Assembly (NCBI RefSeq): GCF_035222375.1
Contig: NC_085890.1
Coordinates: forward strand, 3,038,001 to 3,102,000
Direction: 5' to 3'
DNA: 64,000 nucleotides
Origin: Podospora pseudocomata
Taxonomy: Eukaryota; Ascomycota; Sordariomycetes; Sordariales; Podosporaceae
Below, in pieces: positions 43,177 to 52,844 of this stretch. Both the position numbers and the translations under genes were made by a program. The notes under the pieces were generated by a model. The model worked only from the letters and a program-made list of their open reading frames with translations. It was not told where the DNA came from and did not search any database. Every line of letters starts with the position of its first letter. Positions within the stretch are counted from its first letter, which is position 1.

Positions 43177-44078
43177 TTAGCAGGTGAAGACGGCAGGTCC
43201 GGGAATGGTATAGGCTTGAGCTATAAACAGATCCATGTCAGTCTCTATTTCACAACATTTTTGAACAAAAAGGTAAAAGTGCTACGACTCACCCTTGTAA
43301 GCATCATAGGTAACACCGGGGTCGGTGCTCTTGTAGGCGCCGGGGAAGGAGACCAAGTTGGTGGGGTTGGTAGAACCGCCACCAGTAACCTGTAGCTGAT
43401 GGCAACCGGGGTAGAACTGAGCACCAGGGTAGGCCCAAGCAGCATGGAGGGCAATGATCTCGTGGCGGACAAGGTAGTAGCCGGGACGAATGCAAGAGGG
43501 AATGGTGTACTGGTAAGTGGCGGGGCTCTTCATGAGAGGGGTGGCAGCCCAGTTGTTGGAGGTGCCCTCACGGCCACCTTGCTTGATTTTGAACCAGACG
43601 GCCCTTTAGAGAGGTTAGCATTTATCCTCACAACATTCGGACAACGTGGCACATACGAGGTACCAGGAGACCAGTTCTGGCAACCGCTATCGGGGCAACG
43701 AGCCATGTAGGTAATGACGGGGCCCATGTGGGAGTCAGGCCAGAGAGTCCAGTGAAGGGTCACAGTTGAACCAGCAGCGGCAGGGGCGTGGAGAGGAGCG
43801 GGAACAGAGCCAGCATTGCACTGGACATCGATGGAGTCGACATTCTCGACGGGACCGTTACCGGGGATGGAGCGAGAGACTCTCTGGGGCTTGTTGTTGC
43901 CCATGTAGGGGTCCATATAAGGCTGATAGAACTGTGACACTGTTAGCATCTCGAAGCATGTCAAGAATGATCAGATGGAACTCACTTGGTAGTATTGGCC
44001 GCCAATGGTGGCATTGTCAACATAGCCGTGGGCGGCTACCAAGCCGACTGAGGCGAGAAGAGTAGCGAGAACCTTCAT
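43177..44078 (-). CDS. AA9 lytic polysaccharide monooxygenase (cellulose-active type)
   Basis: Four exons (43986..44078, 43657..43931, 43293..43603, 43177..43220) give 240 aa. Residues 1-16 are the signal peptide, so the mature chain begins with His17 (HGYVDNATIGG), the first copper ligand. The second is His99 in WPDSHMGPVITYMARC, and the axial tyrosine is Tyr187 in GAQFYPGCHQLQV. Cysteine pairs (Cys69, Cys190 and others) fit the family. There is no linker or CBM1, so it is a single-domain enzyme. AA9 enzymes cut cellulose or xyloglucan oxidatively outside the cell, fed by reductants such as phenols. All four splice junctions keep phase, including the short last exon (QAYTIPGPAVFTC). Confidence 0.96.
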
Positions 44079-44961
44079 TGTGATAGAGACACTGTCGAGA
44101 ACTGATCTTGCGAGTGATGGTTGAATGAAGATACAGGATGGTTTCTTTCGTTTTTATAGAACTTCTCCTCGGCCGGATAGGGCCGAGAAGCACATCTTGT
44201 TCTTGAACAACACCGGCCAACATGGAATCTCAACAACCTCAGACGGATTCGCGACCCGACAGTGGAAGTGTCCACCGTCTCTTGCAGCCAACCAAATCAT
44301 GGCAGAACCTGGCTCGGTATACTTGGCCGATGCTTGTTGACGGTGGTAGTTACTGCAACTGGAAGGGTGACATGGGACGGAGACGGTGGCGGCGAACCTA
44401 GGAAGATGTTCGCCTTGGCAACGACAGCTGCAGAGGGAGTCGATCAGAAGATGTCGATGAGAATCTGGAGTGAAGTGGAATGTGTGGAGCATCGCAACGG
44501 TTTCAACGTCTTGGAATGGGCGGCACTAATCGCCATGGAGTTGCTCCCTCCGACGTTACATTTTCCAGCCGGGGGATGTCGAACAAGATCAACCACCAAT
44601 GAAATATCAGATTGAAGAAGAAAATAGCCCATTGTGGTCATCTCCCCCCGGTTTTGAGATCGCATTGTTTGCTGTAGGTTCGGCATATGACCGGTGTTAA
44701 GAATGAATTCCTTGACTCTGGCCCTGTCGATATTGCACAAGCACAAAGCTGCCAGCCGAAAGTGGGGTCCAGTTGGAGATGAAAAATGCAGACAAACATG
44801 ATTTTATTTTACACTTGGGAAAAAACAACCTGCAAGCATCCTTCCCATGGGGGGCAACTGTTGCCTTACCCCTCACCGCTCCTGGTCCCGTGCACCCGTA
44901 GCTCTTCCTCCGACATCCAATTCTCTCCTCTTCTCCCGGCGAGCCGGACCGGTCAACTTCT
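44079..44961. other. Intergenic, promoter of the AA9 gene
   Basis: Carries the AA9 promoter on the minus strand and the 3' flank of the dioxygenase gene. No gene. Confidence 0.5.
44151..44158 (-). promoter_or_regulatory. TATAAAAA box of the AA9 gene
   Basis: TATAAAAA on the minus strand, 73-80 bases upstream of the AA9 start codon at 44078. Confidence 0.55.
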
Positions 44962-46042
44962 TCACTGCAAGAATGTCGGCGGAAGAGGAGGTCCCCAGAT
45001 ATGCAGACTGTCTGGCCCAGCCTCTGATCTCGAAATTGGCGTTGTCTCATCCACCAAGTCGCCGTCTACGTAATGTTCCAAAATGAAGCCCGATCGATCG
45101 TACCTGGCACCGAGTCAGCATCTCTACGCATCAAGCTAATTCGCAAACAACACTGCCAACTCACCAGTAATCGAAAATCTGCGACCCAAGCACATGTCTG
45201 CCAACACCCCACACCAAGTCGTAGCCCTTGTCCCGAAGCCATTGGTGGCCCAACGACTGAATATCGAAATCGTGTACCTCGAAGCTCGAGTGGTGGACGT
45301 GGTATTTGGGCCCTGAAGTCATTGGTCAGTCAGTTGTTTTGCCACCAACGAGATCTGGGCATGGATGTTAACCTTCAAAGAAGAACCAAGTGTGATGATC
45401 GACCTGTTCCATCCCCCTGTCCAAATGAAGGAAAGTAGAGACGTCCTTCCCGTTGGGCTCGTGGATGATGTCGCTCGGCTTGAGGTTGAACCGAGTGGTG
45501 TAGAACTCGAACGCCTTGGCAAAGTTGGTCACGCAACACCCAACATGGCCCAACTTGTGAACGGCCGCTGGTGCCTTCTTGAACCGTTGTGTCTTGTTGA
45601 CGGGCCGATGCTTGTTCTCGGGGAAGTTGTACTCCAGCTCGGGCAGGTGTGCTGACTTTTCGACGGGGGTTTGCCCATACACCAGGTGGAAGGGGAAGTC
45701 ATCGACAGGATCTCTGAAGGTTACGCGCTTGCCGCCACCGGGCGCATCGGAATCGTGGACTGGGGTCGCCTTGGGAAGAGTCTTGGAGGCGAGCTCCAAA
45801 TCCTCCAGGGACTCAACAACAAATCCAGCACCACCAAACTCATTTTCGGCGCCCTTGGTGGCACAGTATACAAAGGGCTCGGTCCCATAGCCCTTGAAGT
45901 ATACTGTATCACCTCTGTCGTCGGCTACCGTGAAGCCGAAGTCGGCCAAAAACTCGCGTGCCTTGTCGAGATCGGCATGGGTGTAGTACACATGTGCAAT
46001 ACGCACAAGCTTGATCTTGGGAATCTGCTGCTCGGCCGTCAT
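44962..46042 (-). CDS. Extradiol (type I) ring-cleaving dioxygenase, catechol 2,3-dioxygenase-like
   Basis: Three exons (45373..46042, 45165..45312, 44962..45103) give 319 aa made of two vicinal-oxygen-chelate repeats. The first half (KLVRIAHVYYTHADLDKARE, DTVYFKGYGTEPFVYC) is structural. The second half holds the metal site: His166 in HKLGHVGCCVT, His230/231 in KYHVHHSSFEVHDF, and Glu282 in GFILEHYVDGDLVDE, i.e. the two-His-one-carboxylate triad of type I extradiol enzymes. The last ligand sits in exon 3, so it is only seen after splicing. Family members insert O2 into catechols next to the hydroxyls, giving 2-hydroxymuconic semialdehyde-type products. Divergent from the FAD hydroxylase at 46834, with a shared promoter. 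It could act on a trihydroxy- or substituted catechol. Confidence 0.92.
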
Positions 46043-46833
46043 GTTGGCGATGGACGTCTGGTAGGTCGTTTGAGGTGTGTTTGGTCAGAAAGATCTAATC
46101 TGATCTTCTCAGCGGGGCGAAGACATTGAGATATGGTCGACTTTGATTCCACCGACAAGCACGGGGTATTTAGTTCGCCCGGGAGATGCACCGTTCTTCG
46201 GGGCAAATCATTGCTTGGCAGTCACAAGGTGGGTCTGCGGCGAGTCAAGCTGACCCCTTTTCACTGCTCAGTGGCATCACAGCACGTCTCTCTAGTGAAT
46301 TTCCGGCTGTCCTTTTCCAGCAATCACGTTTTCACTGTGTACGCAGGTTGATCATGGCGTATCACAACTCTTCGCTTCCTGTTTTGGGCCCTTTGTGTTG
46401 TTGGCAAAGCCACCTCTAAGTGAGGCTCAACTATCCTTGCAAGCTGTGCATATTTGCAACCACCCATCCTTTCCTTTTCACGCCTACCAGGTATCTGCAT
46501 CAGAGAAGCCGCCGCGACCATGTGTCTCGCCTGTCACCTTGTCCAGCTGTCTTCGGTGGCCTGCGAGTTAATAGCTACCCGTCCCCGATGTGCCATCCGC
46601 CGTTCTTGGCACGGGCGATTTGCGAAGAAACTGTGGGGTTGTTTACTCCGTTGGCTTTGTCAAAGCTGACATGGCGATGTTGAATGATACTTATCCCTGA
46701 ACGACCCCGCTGACAACCAGGTATGGGGTTGGACGGCCCCTCACATAAACAATCCAAAGTCATCAAGGTGTTTCGAATTTTTGCTGGGCTGTCTCTGCTT
46801 CTCCTCTAAACTTCGATCGCCGCGATACTTACA
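46043..46833. promoter_or_regulatory. Shared divergent promoter of dioxygenase and phenol hydroxylase
   Basis: A 791-base region separating two start codons that point away from each other. No gene inside. It contains CCCGGGAGATGC near 46178 and CTTCGGGGC near 46195. The layout suits co-regulation of the two enzymes. Confidence 0.6.
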
Positions 46834-48664
46834 ATGGCCAACGAGATCATCAAGACCGACCTCCTCATTGTTGGAGCAGGCCCTGCGGGTGCTGCTCTGG
46901 CATGCTTCCTCTCATCCTATGGGCGCAAAGGAATCATCATTTCGGCCGCTTCTGGCACGGCGCATACGCCCAGAGCTCATATCACCAACATGGCTGCCCT
47001 GGAATGCCTGAGAGACATTGGACTGGACCGGCAATGCATCGATGCAGGCGCTGCGGGGAACCATATGGTGCACACAAGATGGTGCCATTCCATGGCCGGC
47101 GATGAATACGCCAGGCTCTATTCTTGGGGCAACGATCCGAAACGCAAGGTTTGTCAAAACACTGACACAGTTTCCGGCCAATTGCTGATGTCTTGTGATA
47201 CAGGGTGACTATGATGCGGCAAGCCCTTGTGACCACGTCGACCTTCCTCAGACCGAACTCGAGCCAATTCTCACGCGGAGAGCAATCCATACTGGCTGGA
47301 CCTTGCGATTCGACACCTCCTTTGTGTCGTTCACGCGTCCTGAGCCAGACGTTATCATCAGCGAAGTCAAAGACAACCTTTCTGGCAAAACGTACAAGAT
47401 CCAGTCACGCTTTCTGTTTGGCTGCGACGGCGCCCGCAGCCAAGTCATCCGCGAGCTCAAGATTCCCCTCATCAAGAAACCTGGGCAAGGATTGGCACTC
47501 AACGTGCTCCTCAAGGCCGATCTTTCACATCTCGTCAAGAACCGAACCGGAAATCTACACTGGGTCTTCCAGCCGGAGAAGGAACATCCAGCTTGGGGTT
47601 GGGCCTGCATTGTCCGAATGGTTCGGCCGTGGGACGAATGGATGTTTATCTTTCTCCCACCCCCCGGTGCCGATGTCAAGGGTGACGACATGATTGCTTC
47701 GAACGAAGAGTACATTGCCCGGGTCAAACAGTTCATCGGGGACGAGTCGGTTGATGTCGAGATCAAGGACGTGAGCAAATGGATGATCAATGAGACGGTT
47801 GCGGAGTATTATTCAGATGGAAACATCTTTTGCTTGGGCGATGCTGTCCACCGCCATCCACCATTCAACGGTCTGGGGTCCAACACTTGCATCCAGGATG
47901 CTTTCAACCTGGCATGGAAGCTCGATTACGTCATGTCTCGCCGCGCAGGTCCCAGCCTCCTCGATACCTACAGCACCGAGCGTCAACCGGTTGGTGTAGA
48001 TATCATCACCCGGGCCAACCAAGGTCTTCGCGACCATGCATTGTGGATGAAGTCTATCGGCATGTTGGAACCCGATTTGGAGAAGAGGAAAGCTATTCTG
48101 GCCGAGTTTGAGGACAAGGGCGAAGTTGGCAGGAAGAGGCGACAAGAGTTCCAAGCGGGCATCGAGAACACGGGCACCGAATTCCATGGGTTAGGCATCG
48201 AGATGAACCAACAGTATCGGTCGAATGCCGTGTATCATGGGGATGAGCCAGAAGCTCCGGCTCTGCCTGAGGACGCTGTGCGTGAACGTCTCATCTCCAG
48301 CTACCCAGGCATGAGGTTACCCCACGCCTGGTTGAACACACGGAAGCCGGGCAAGCAGTTCTCGACTATTGATCTTGCTGGCCATGGGCGGTTCTGTCTT
48401 CTCACCGGGCCTGGTGGCCACAAGTGGAAGGAAGCTGCGGCCAACGCCGCCGAGGCCGTGGGGGTGGACATTGTGAGTTACTCGATTGGCTGGAAGGAGG
48501 ACTATGAGGATGTCTATTTTGACTGGGCGAAGCGCAGGGAGGTGGAGGAGGACGGTTGTGTGTTGGTTCGCCCAGATAGGTTCGTTGCTTGGCGGTCAAA
48601 GTCCATGATTTCGAACCCGCAGGAAAAGCTGGAAAAGGTCTTGCGGAAAGTCTTGTGTCTTTAA
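46834..48664 (+). CDS. FAD-dependent phenol hydroxylase-type monooxygenase 1
   Basis: Two exons, 46834..47148 and 47204..48664, giving 591 aa. Class A flavoprotein landmarks are all present: the FAD Rossmann motif DLLIVGAGPAGAALACFLSS at the start, the DG motif FLFGCDGARSQVIRE, and the GD motif FCLGDAVHRHPPFNGLGSN followed by IQDAFNLAWKLDYV. It resembles 2,4-dichlorophenol/phenol monooxygenases; the C-terminal part (GRFCLLTGPGGHKWKEAAAN) has the thioredoxin-like shape. NAD(P)H-driven ortho-hydroxylation of a phenol to a catechol is the expected reaction, which would feed the dioxygenase transcribed divergently from it. Soluble, no signal peptide. The substituent pattern of the substrate is unknown. 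Confidence 0.93.
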
Positions 48665-49750
48665 GCCGACCGTGATAAGATAATAAACACAGTTCACACA
48701 ATATTACACCTGACGTGTCATTGCATCATCACACGCCTTAGCCTCGCTTATCTCTCACCTCCATTTGTTTGCGGGTTTGATCAGGCATTTTCTCTCTTCT
48801 TTTTTCACACAAAATGGACCCAACGGATGACCTGCTGGTTGAGGAATGGGCATCATGGAGGTGAGATCAACTGGAGAGTGTCCACTCAGATGGTTTGAGC
48901 GCATATTCCACTTACGAAGTAAGACAGTGGACGACATTTACAAGACAAGTTGACACAGGTGCATTGTGATGCCTTACGCTAAAAGGCCGGGGTTGTATGC
49001 TGCCAACTTGTGTCGGACCAGTTGTGGGATGCCTGCCCAAAGGTTCTGTCATTGTTCTGTCCGCGCAATTCAGCCTGTATCTTTTAACCCAACACGAACA
49101 AAAATCTATCCTTCGGCCCAATAGAGAGCTTTTGGATTGACATGACACCTACTTGGTCTCCCACGGGTTCCTAGTTCTCCCACATGGTGGCCGATTACCC
49201 CGTGATGTTCCCCAACTTCCCCGGATTCACCCCAGATTTCCCCCACATTCTTGGCTTTTGGTGTGGTTCGAAAATGCGGGGAAATACCCCGAAGGACGCT
49301 AGCCGGGTAGGACCGAATGGTGTTGGCCAGTGAGGATTTGGCCGGGGCCCATCCACCTAGCTGATGATATTGCCGGTAGCCTGGTTGGTTCGGTGCGTGC
49401 AGGGTGAGACGAGAGGACATGGTTAGACAGGTTGGTACCATGGTTGGCACACACATGGCAAGTGCGTGTCGCCGCCAGACCAGACATGTGCACCATGCCG
49501 AATTCAGGGGTGGCTGAACGTCCCGACGACTGACAGGGGGACGAGGCAAGAGAGAAAAGGTTTAAAGAGACCTCGAGGCTCGCCTTTGGTTTGAGATGAA
49601 GGGTAGGGCTCTTTGAACCTCTCACTCTTTTTTTCGTTTCGACAGCTTTTTGTTTACCTTACCCCCTTTTTTGACCTCATCTCTCCTCCATTGTCAACAA
49701 CCCGACACCACCATCAGTTGGGCATCACACCCACTCCAACTCTTTCAACA
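48665..49750. other. Intergenic, promoter region of the P450 gene
   Basis: No gene. The sequence 49140-49320 is C/T/A-rich, with a GC palindrome listed separately. The last 130 bases are the P450 leader. Confidence 0.5.
49277..49291. promoter_or_regulatory. Palindrome CGGGG-AAATA-CCCCG, candidate Zn2Cys6 operator
   Basis: Perfect 5-bp arms around a 5-bp spacer, equivalent to CGG-N9-CCG, the usual geometry for a Zn2Cys6 homodimer. It lies about 460 bases upstream of the P450 start codon, and a Zn2Cys6 gene lies 3.5 kb downstream. A related ATACCCCGGGAAA occurs near 58785, in the flank of the second hydroxylase. Role is inference. Confidence 0.42.
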
Positions 49751-51346
49751 ATGGGCGTCCTCCTCCTCGCCGGCGGCGCCGCCCTCGCCCTCTCCATCCT
49801 CTACATCCTCCTCTTCACCGGCAAACGGGACCCACGTCTCCCACCCGGCCCCCCAACCCTCCCCCTAATCGGCAACCTCCATCAGATCCCCACCAAGCGC
49901 ACCCACCTCCAATTCGCCAAATGGGCCAAACAATACGGCGAGATCTACTCCCTCAAGTTCGGCCCCGGAACCTCCATCGTCATTTCTTCTCCTCGCCTGA
50001 TCAAACAGCTCGTCGACAAAAAGTCCCAGCTCTACTCTCGCCGCCCGCCCAGCCATGTAGCCGATCTCATCGCCCAAGGTGATCACCTCTTACTCATGCA
50101 GTACTCCGACCGCTGGAGGACATGCCGCAAGCTAGTCCACCAGTACTTCATGGAGGGCATGGTAGCGAAGCAGCACGTCAAAGTTGTCAACGCGGAGGCG
50201 GTGCAGATGCTGCATGATTTTGTTACGGAGCCGAAAGGGCATATGAAGCATCCAAAGAGGTTCAGCAACAGTATCATCATGAGTTTGATCTACGGGACGA
50301 GGACACCAAGTATCAAGACGGAGCATATGGTTCGGTTGTATAGTCTTATGGAGAACTGGAGCAAGGTTATGGAGGCGGGGAATACACCACCCGTGGACAT
50401 CTTTCCTTTCCTGAAGCTGGTGCCGGAGGGTTTGCTGGGGAATTGGAGGTCGAGGGCGAAGAATGTGGGCAAGGAGATGACAGAGTTGTATTCGGAGTGG
50501 GTGGAGAAGGGGATTCAACGGCATAGGGATCTGGGAGGGCGGGATTGTTTTCTGGACAAGGTTTTGGATCAGGGGTTGGAGAAGCTGGATTTGGACAAGC
50601 ATGGGTTGTACTTTTTGTGCGGGACGGTGATGGAGGGGGGGTCGGATACGACGAGCTCGTTGATTATTGCTTTTATTCATGCCATGACCAAGTGGCCGGA
50701 GGTGCTCAAGAAGGCGCAGGAGCAGATTGATGCTGTGGTTGGGGAGGACAGGACGCCGACTTGGGAGGATTATGAGAAGCTGCCGTACATTGCGGCCTGT
50801 GTGAAGGAGGCGCATCGGTGGAGGCCGGTGACGCCGTTGGCGTTCCCTCATTCGTTGGCGGAGGATGATTGGGTTGATGGGATGTACTTGCCCAAGGGGA
50901 GTGATATCTTTATCAATGCTTTTGGGATGCATATGGATGAGAAGAGGTTTCCCAACCCGGATGTGTTCAACCCAGATAACTACGAGGGGTACACGGCGTT
51001 GGCGTCGGAGTTGGCTGGCGGTGATTACAACAACCGGGATCATTATGGGTATGGCAGTGGGAGGAGGATTTGCCCTGGCATTCACTTGGCCGAGAGGAAC
51101 TTGTTTTTGGCGGTTGCCAAGTTGGTGTGGGCTTTTAACATTGGGCCTGGGCTGGATGCCTCCGGGAGGGAGATCCCACCAGATGTCAGCCATGAAACTG
51201 GATACTGCTCAGGTTTCTTGGTGTGCGCGGAGGACTTTCCAGCTACTATCACACTGAGATCAGAGGCACGAAAGGCGACGATTTTGAGAGAGTATGCTGC
51301 TGCCAGGGCAGAGGTGTTTTCTCAGTACGAGCTACCGAAGGAGTAG
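49751..51346 (+). CDS. Cytochrome P450 monooxygenase
   Basis: Single exon, 531 aa. Membrane anchor at the N-terminus (LLLAGGAALALSILYILLF), then the proline hinge RLPPGPPTLPLIGNLHQIP. I-helix motif EGGSDTTSSLI, K-helix ExxR in CVKEAHRWRP, heme-binding loop YGYGSGRRICPGIHLAERNLF-type with Cys441 as the heme ligand. The RDHYGYGSGRRICPG signature and the PPGPPT hinge resemble the CYP619/CYP620-type enzymes that hydroxylate small aromatic rings or methyl groups (as in cresol and hydroxybenzyl alcohol oxidation); that subfamily placement is recalled and uncertain. Endoplasmic-reticulum anchored, needs P450 reductase. In this setting it could do the first hydroxylation of the aromatic substrate. 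The start at 49751 follows a CAACA leader. Confidence 0.94.
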   Translation: MGVLLLAGGAALALSILYILLFTGKRDPRLPPGPPTLPLIGNLHQIPTKRTHLQFAKWAKQYGEIYSLKFGPGTSIVISSPRLIKQLVDKKSQLYSRRPPSHVADLIAQGDHLLLMQYSDRWRTCRKLVHQYFMEGMVAKQHVKVVNAEAVQMLHDFVTEPKGHMKHPKRFSNSIIMSLIYGTRTPSIKTEHMVRLYSLMENWSKVMEAGNTPPVDIFPFLKLVPEGLLGNWRSRAKNVGKEMTELYSEWVEKGIQRHRDLGGRDCFLDKVLDQGLEKLDLDKHGLYFLCGTVMEGGSDTTSSLIIAFIHAMTKWPEVLKKAQEQIDAVVGEDRTPTWEDYEKLPYIAACVKEAHRWRPVTPLAFPHSLAEDDWVDGMYLPKGSDIFINAFGMHMDEKRFPNPDVFNPDNYEGYTALASELAGGDYNNRDHYGYGSGRRICPGIHLAERNLFLAVAKLVWAFNIGPGLDASGREIPPDVSHETGYCSGFLVCAEDFPATITLRSEARKATILREYAAARAEVFSQYELPKE

Positions 51347-51588
51347 GTACATAGCCTTGTGTATGAATATTTCTTTTTTCGCTTCCTCAAAGCACTTTTG
51401 TCTCCAGTTGTGTAGAGGATCTTCCAGCTGTCGTCGTGTCCCTCGGTAGGTGGTCTCCCCAGCACGGGCCAATTCTGATTGGTCCGACGGTGGAGCTCGG
51501 CAATTGATGCAAGCTGTCAACGACGCCAAATTTGAAGAATCATTGGATCAACATCAACATTTGTTATCCAAGCACCCAAGTCACCAAA

Positions 51589-52554
51589 ATGTCTTTCCGC
51601 GTTCAGAAGGCAGCAGCCGCATCATTTCAACGGCTTGTGAGGTTTGTCAACGCCCAGGGGTCCACCAAGTTTGGTGACCTGAAGACCAGACCAACCGGTG
51701 TCAGTCTCGCCGGCGCGGAGGTTGAAGTCCTCGAGGGTGATGTTGGCAATGGTTTCCGTGGCACTGGGAAAATAGACAAGATCCAGAAGGTGCGTTGCTC
51801 ACATGTGACATGAGAACGTCAGCTAACCTGTTTTTCAGCTTTTGTGTCCTTTGCCCCAAGTACATGCGATTATGTGCATTGGACTCAACTATCAGAAGCA
51901 CGCCACTGAAGCCAATGTATGATCCCCACCCATGTCTTCATGAAGGACTGCCACTGACCAGTGTAGCTACGAGTTGCCCCGTATCCTGTTCTCTTCACCA
52001 AACCAGCCGATGCTCTTGCTGGGCCTAATGAGGACATACCAGTCCACCCTGACGCTCAAAGCATGCTCGACTACGAGGGTGAGTTGACAGTGGTCGTCGG
52101 CAAAGACGCAAAGAATGTTCCCGAGCCAGACGCCCTGAAATACGTGCTTGGATACACGGTTGGCAACGACATCTCAGCGCGCTACTTCCAGCTGCCAGAG
52201 ACATCAGGTGGCCAGTTTTGTTATGCCAAATCCTTCGACAAGTTCTGCCCCATTGGGCCTTGTATCGTGTCCCCTGGCTTGATTCCAGACCCGCAAAAGC
52301 TCCAGCTAGTCACCAAGGTCAATGGGCAGGTGAGGCAGCAGACCGAGACGTCGGACATGATTTTTTCGGTGGCCAAGATTATCTCTCACCTCAGCCGTGG
52401 AAGGACACTGCGGAGGGGAACGGTTATCCAAACCGGGACCCCGAGCGGAGTAGGTCTTTTCATGGAACCCAAGGGGTTCTTGAAGAATGGGGACGTGGTT
52501 GAGGTGTCAATTGATGGGTTGGGGTCGATTAGCAACAAGATGGTGTTTGAGTGA
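51589..52554 (+). CDS. Fumarylacetoacetate hydrolase (FAH)-fold enzyme
   Basis: Three exons (51589..51789, 51839..51916, 51967..52554) give 288 aa. The short middle exon restores AIMCIGLNYQKHATEAN, a diagnostic FAH-fold segment. The metal-binding core is SMLDYEGELTVVVGKDAKNV, with the E-x-E pair, then GYTVGNDISARYFQ, KSFDKFCPIGPCIV and RGTVIQTGTPSGVGLFMEP. The family includes fumarylacetoacetase, acylpyruvases and, in meta-cleavage pathways, hydratases, decarboxylases and isomerases for hydroxymuconate-type products. With a ring-cleaving dioxygenase two genes away, one of those later meta-cleavage steps is the natural guess. There is no N-terminal FAH beta-barrel domain of animal fumarylacetoacetase, which speaks against a tyrosine-route enzyme. 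Same strand as the P450, 240 bases downstream. Confidence 0.92.
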
Positions 52555-52844
52555 GGCAGAAAAAATACCCAGATTCTTCATGATACCTACCCCGCAATCC
52601 ATCAGCCAAGTGAACCCAGTGACCTGGGGACGCTAACATGGCTAACTCGCTTAGCGGGCGTTCAAGGCCACGCTACCCCGCGCTAGTGGCGATCAGCGGC
52701 AGTCGCAATTCGTCCGTCTCTGGCAAAACTCCCCGAAAACAACCATGCGGCCCTCGGGCAGATTTCATAAACACACTGCCCGGGCACCTGTTCAGCAGGT
52801 GAGATATGCCGTCTTCACTTCGCGACCAACATTACCCCCGAACC
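52555..52844. promoter_or_regulatory. Promoter region of the Zn2Cys6 gene
   Basis: 290 bases between two same-strand genes. Includes TAGCGGGCGTTC near 52653 and ACGCTACCCCGCGCTAG near 52672, which share CGGG/CCCCG words with the palindrome at 49277. No gene. Confidence 0.4.

Noticed and set aside
44262-44615. 117-codon frame in the AA9 promoter
   Set aside because: No features and it covers the AA9 upstream region on the opposite strand.
50132-51193. 353-codon minus-strand frame opposite the P450
   Set aside because: Shadow of the P450, created by its codon bias; no family features.
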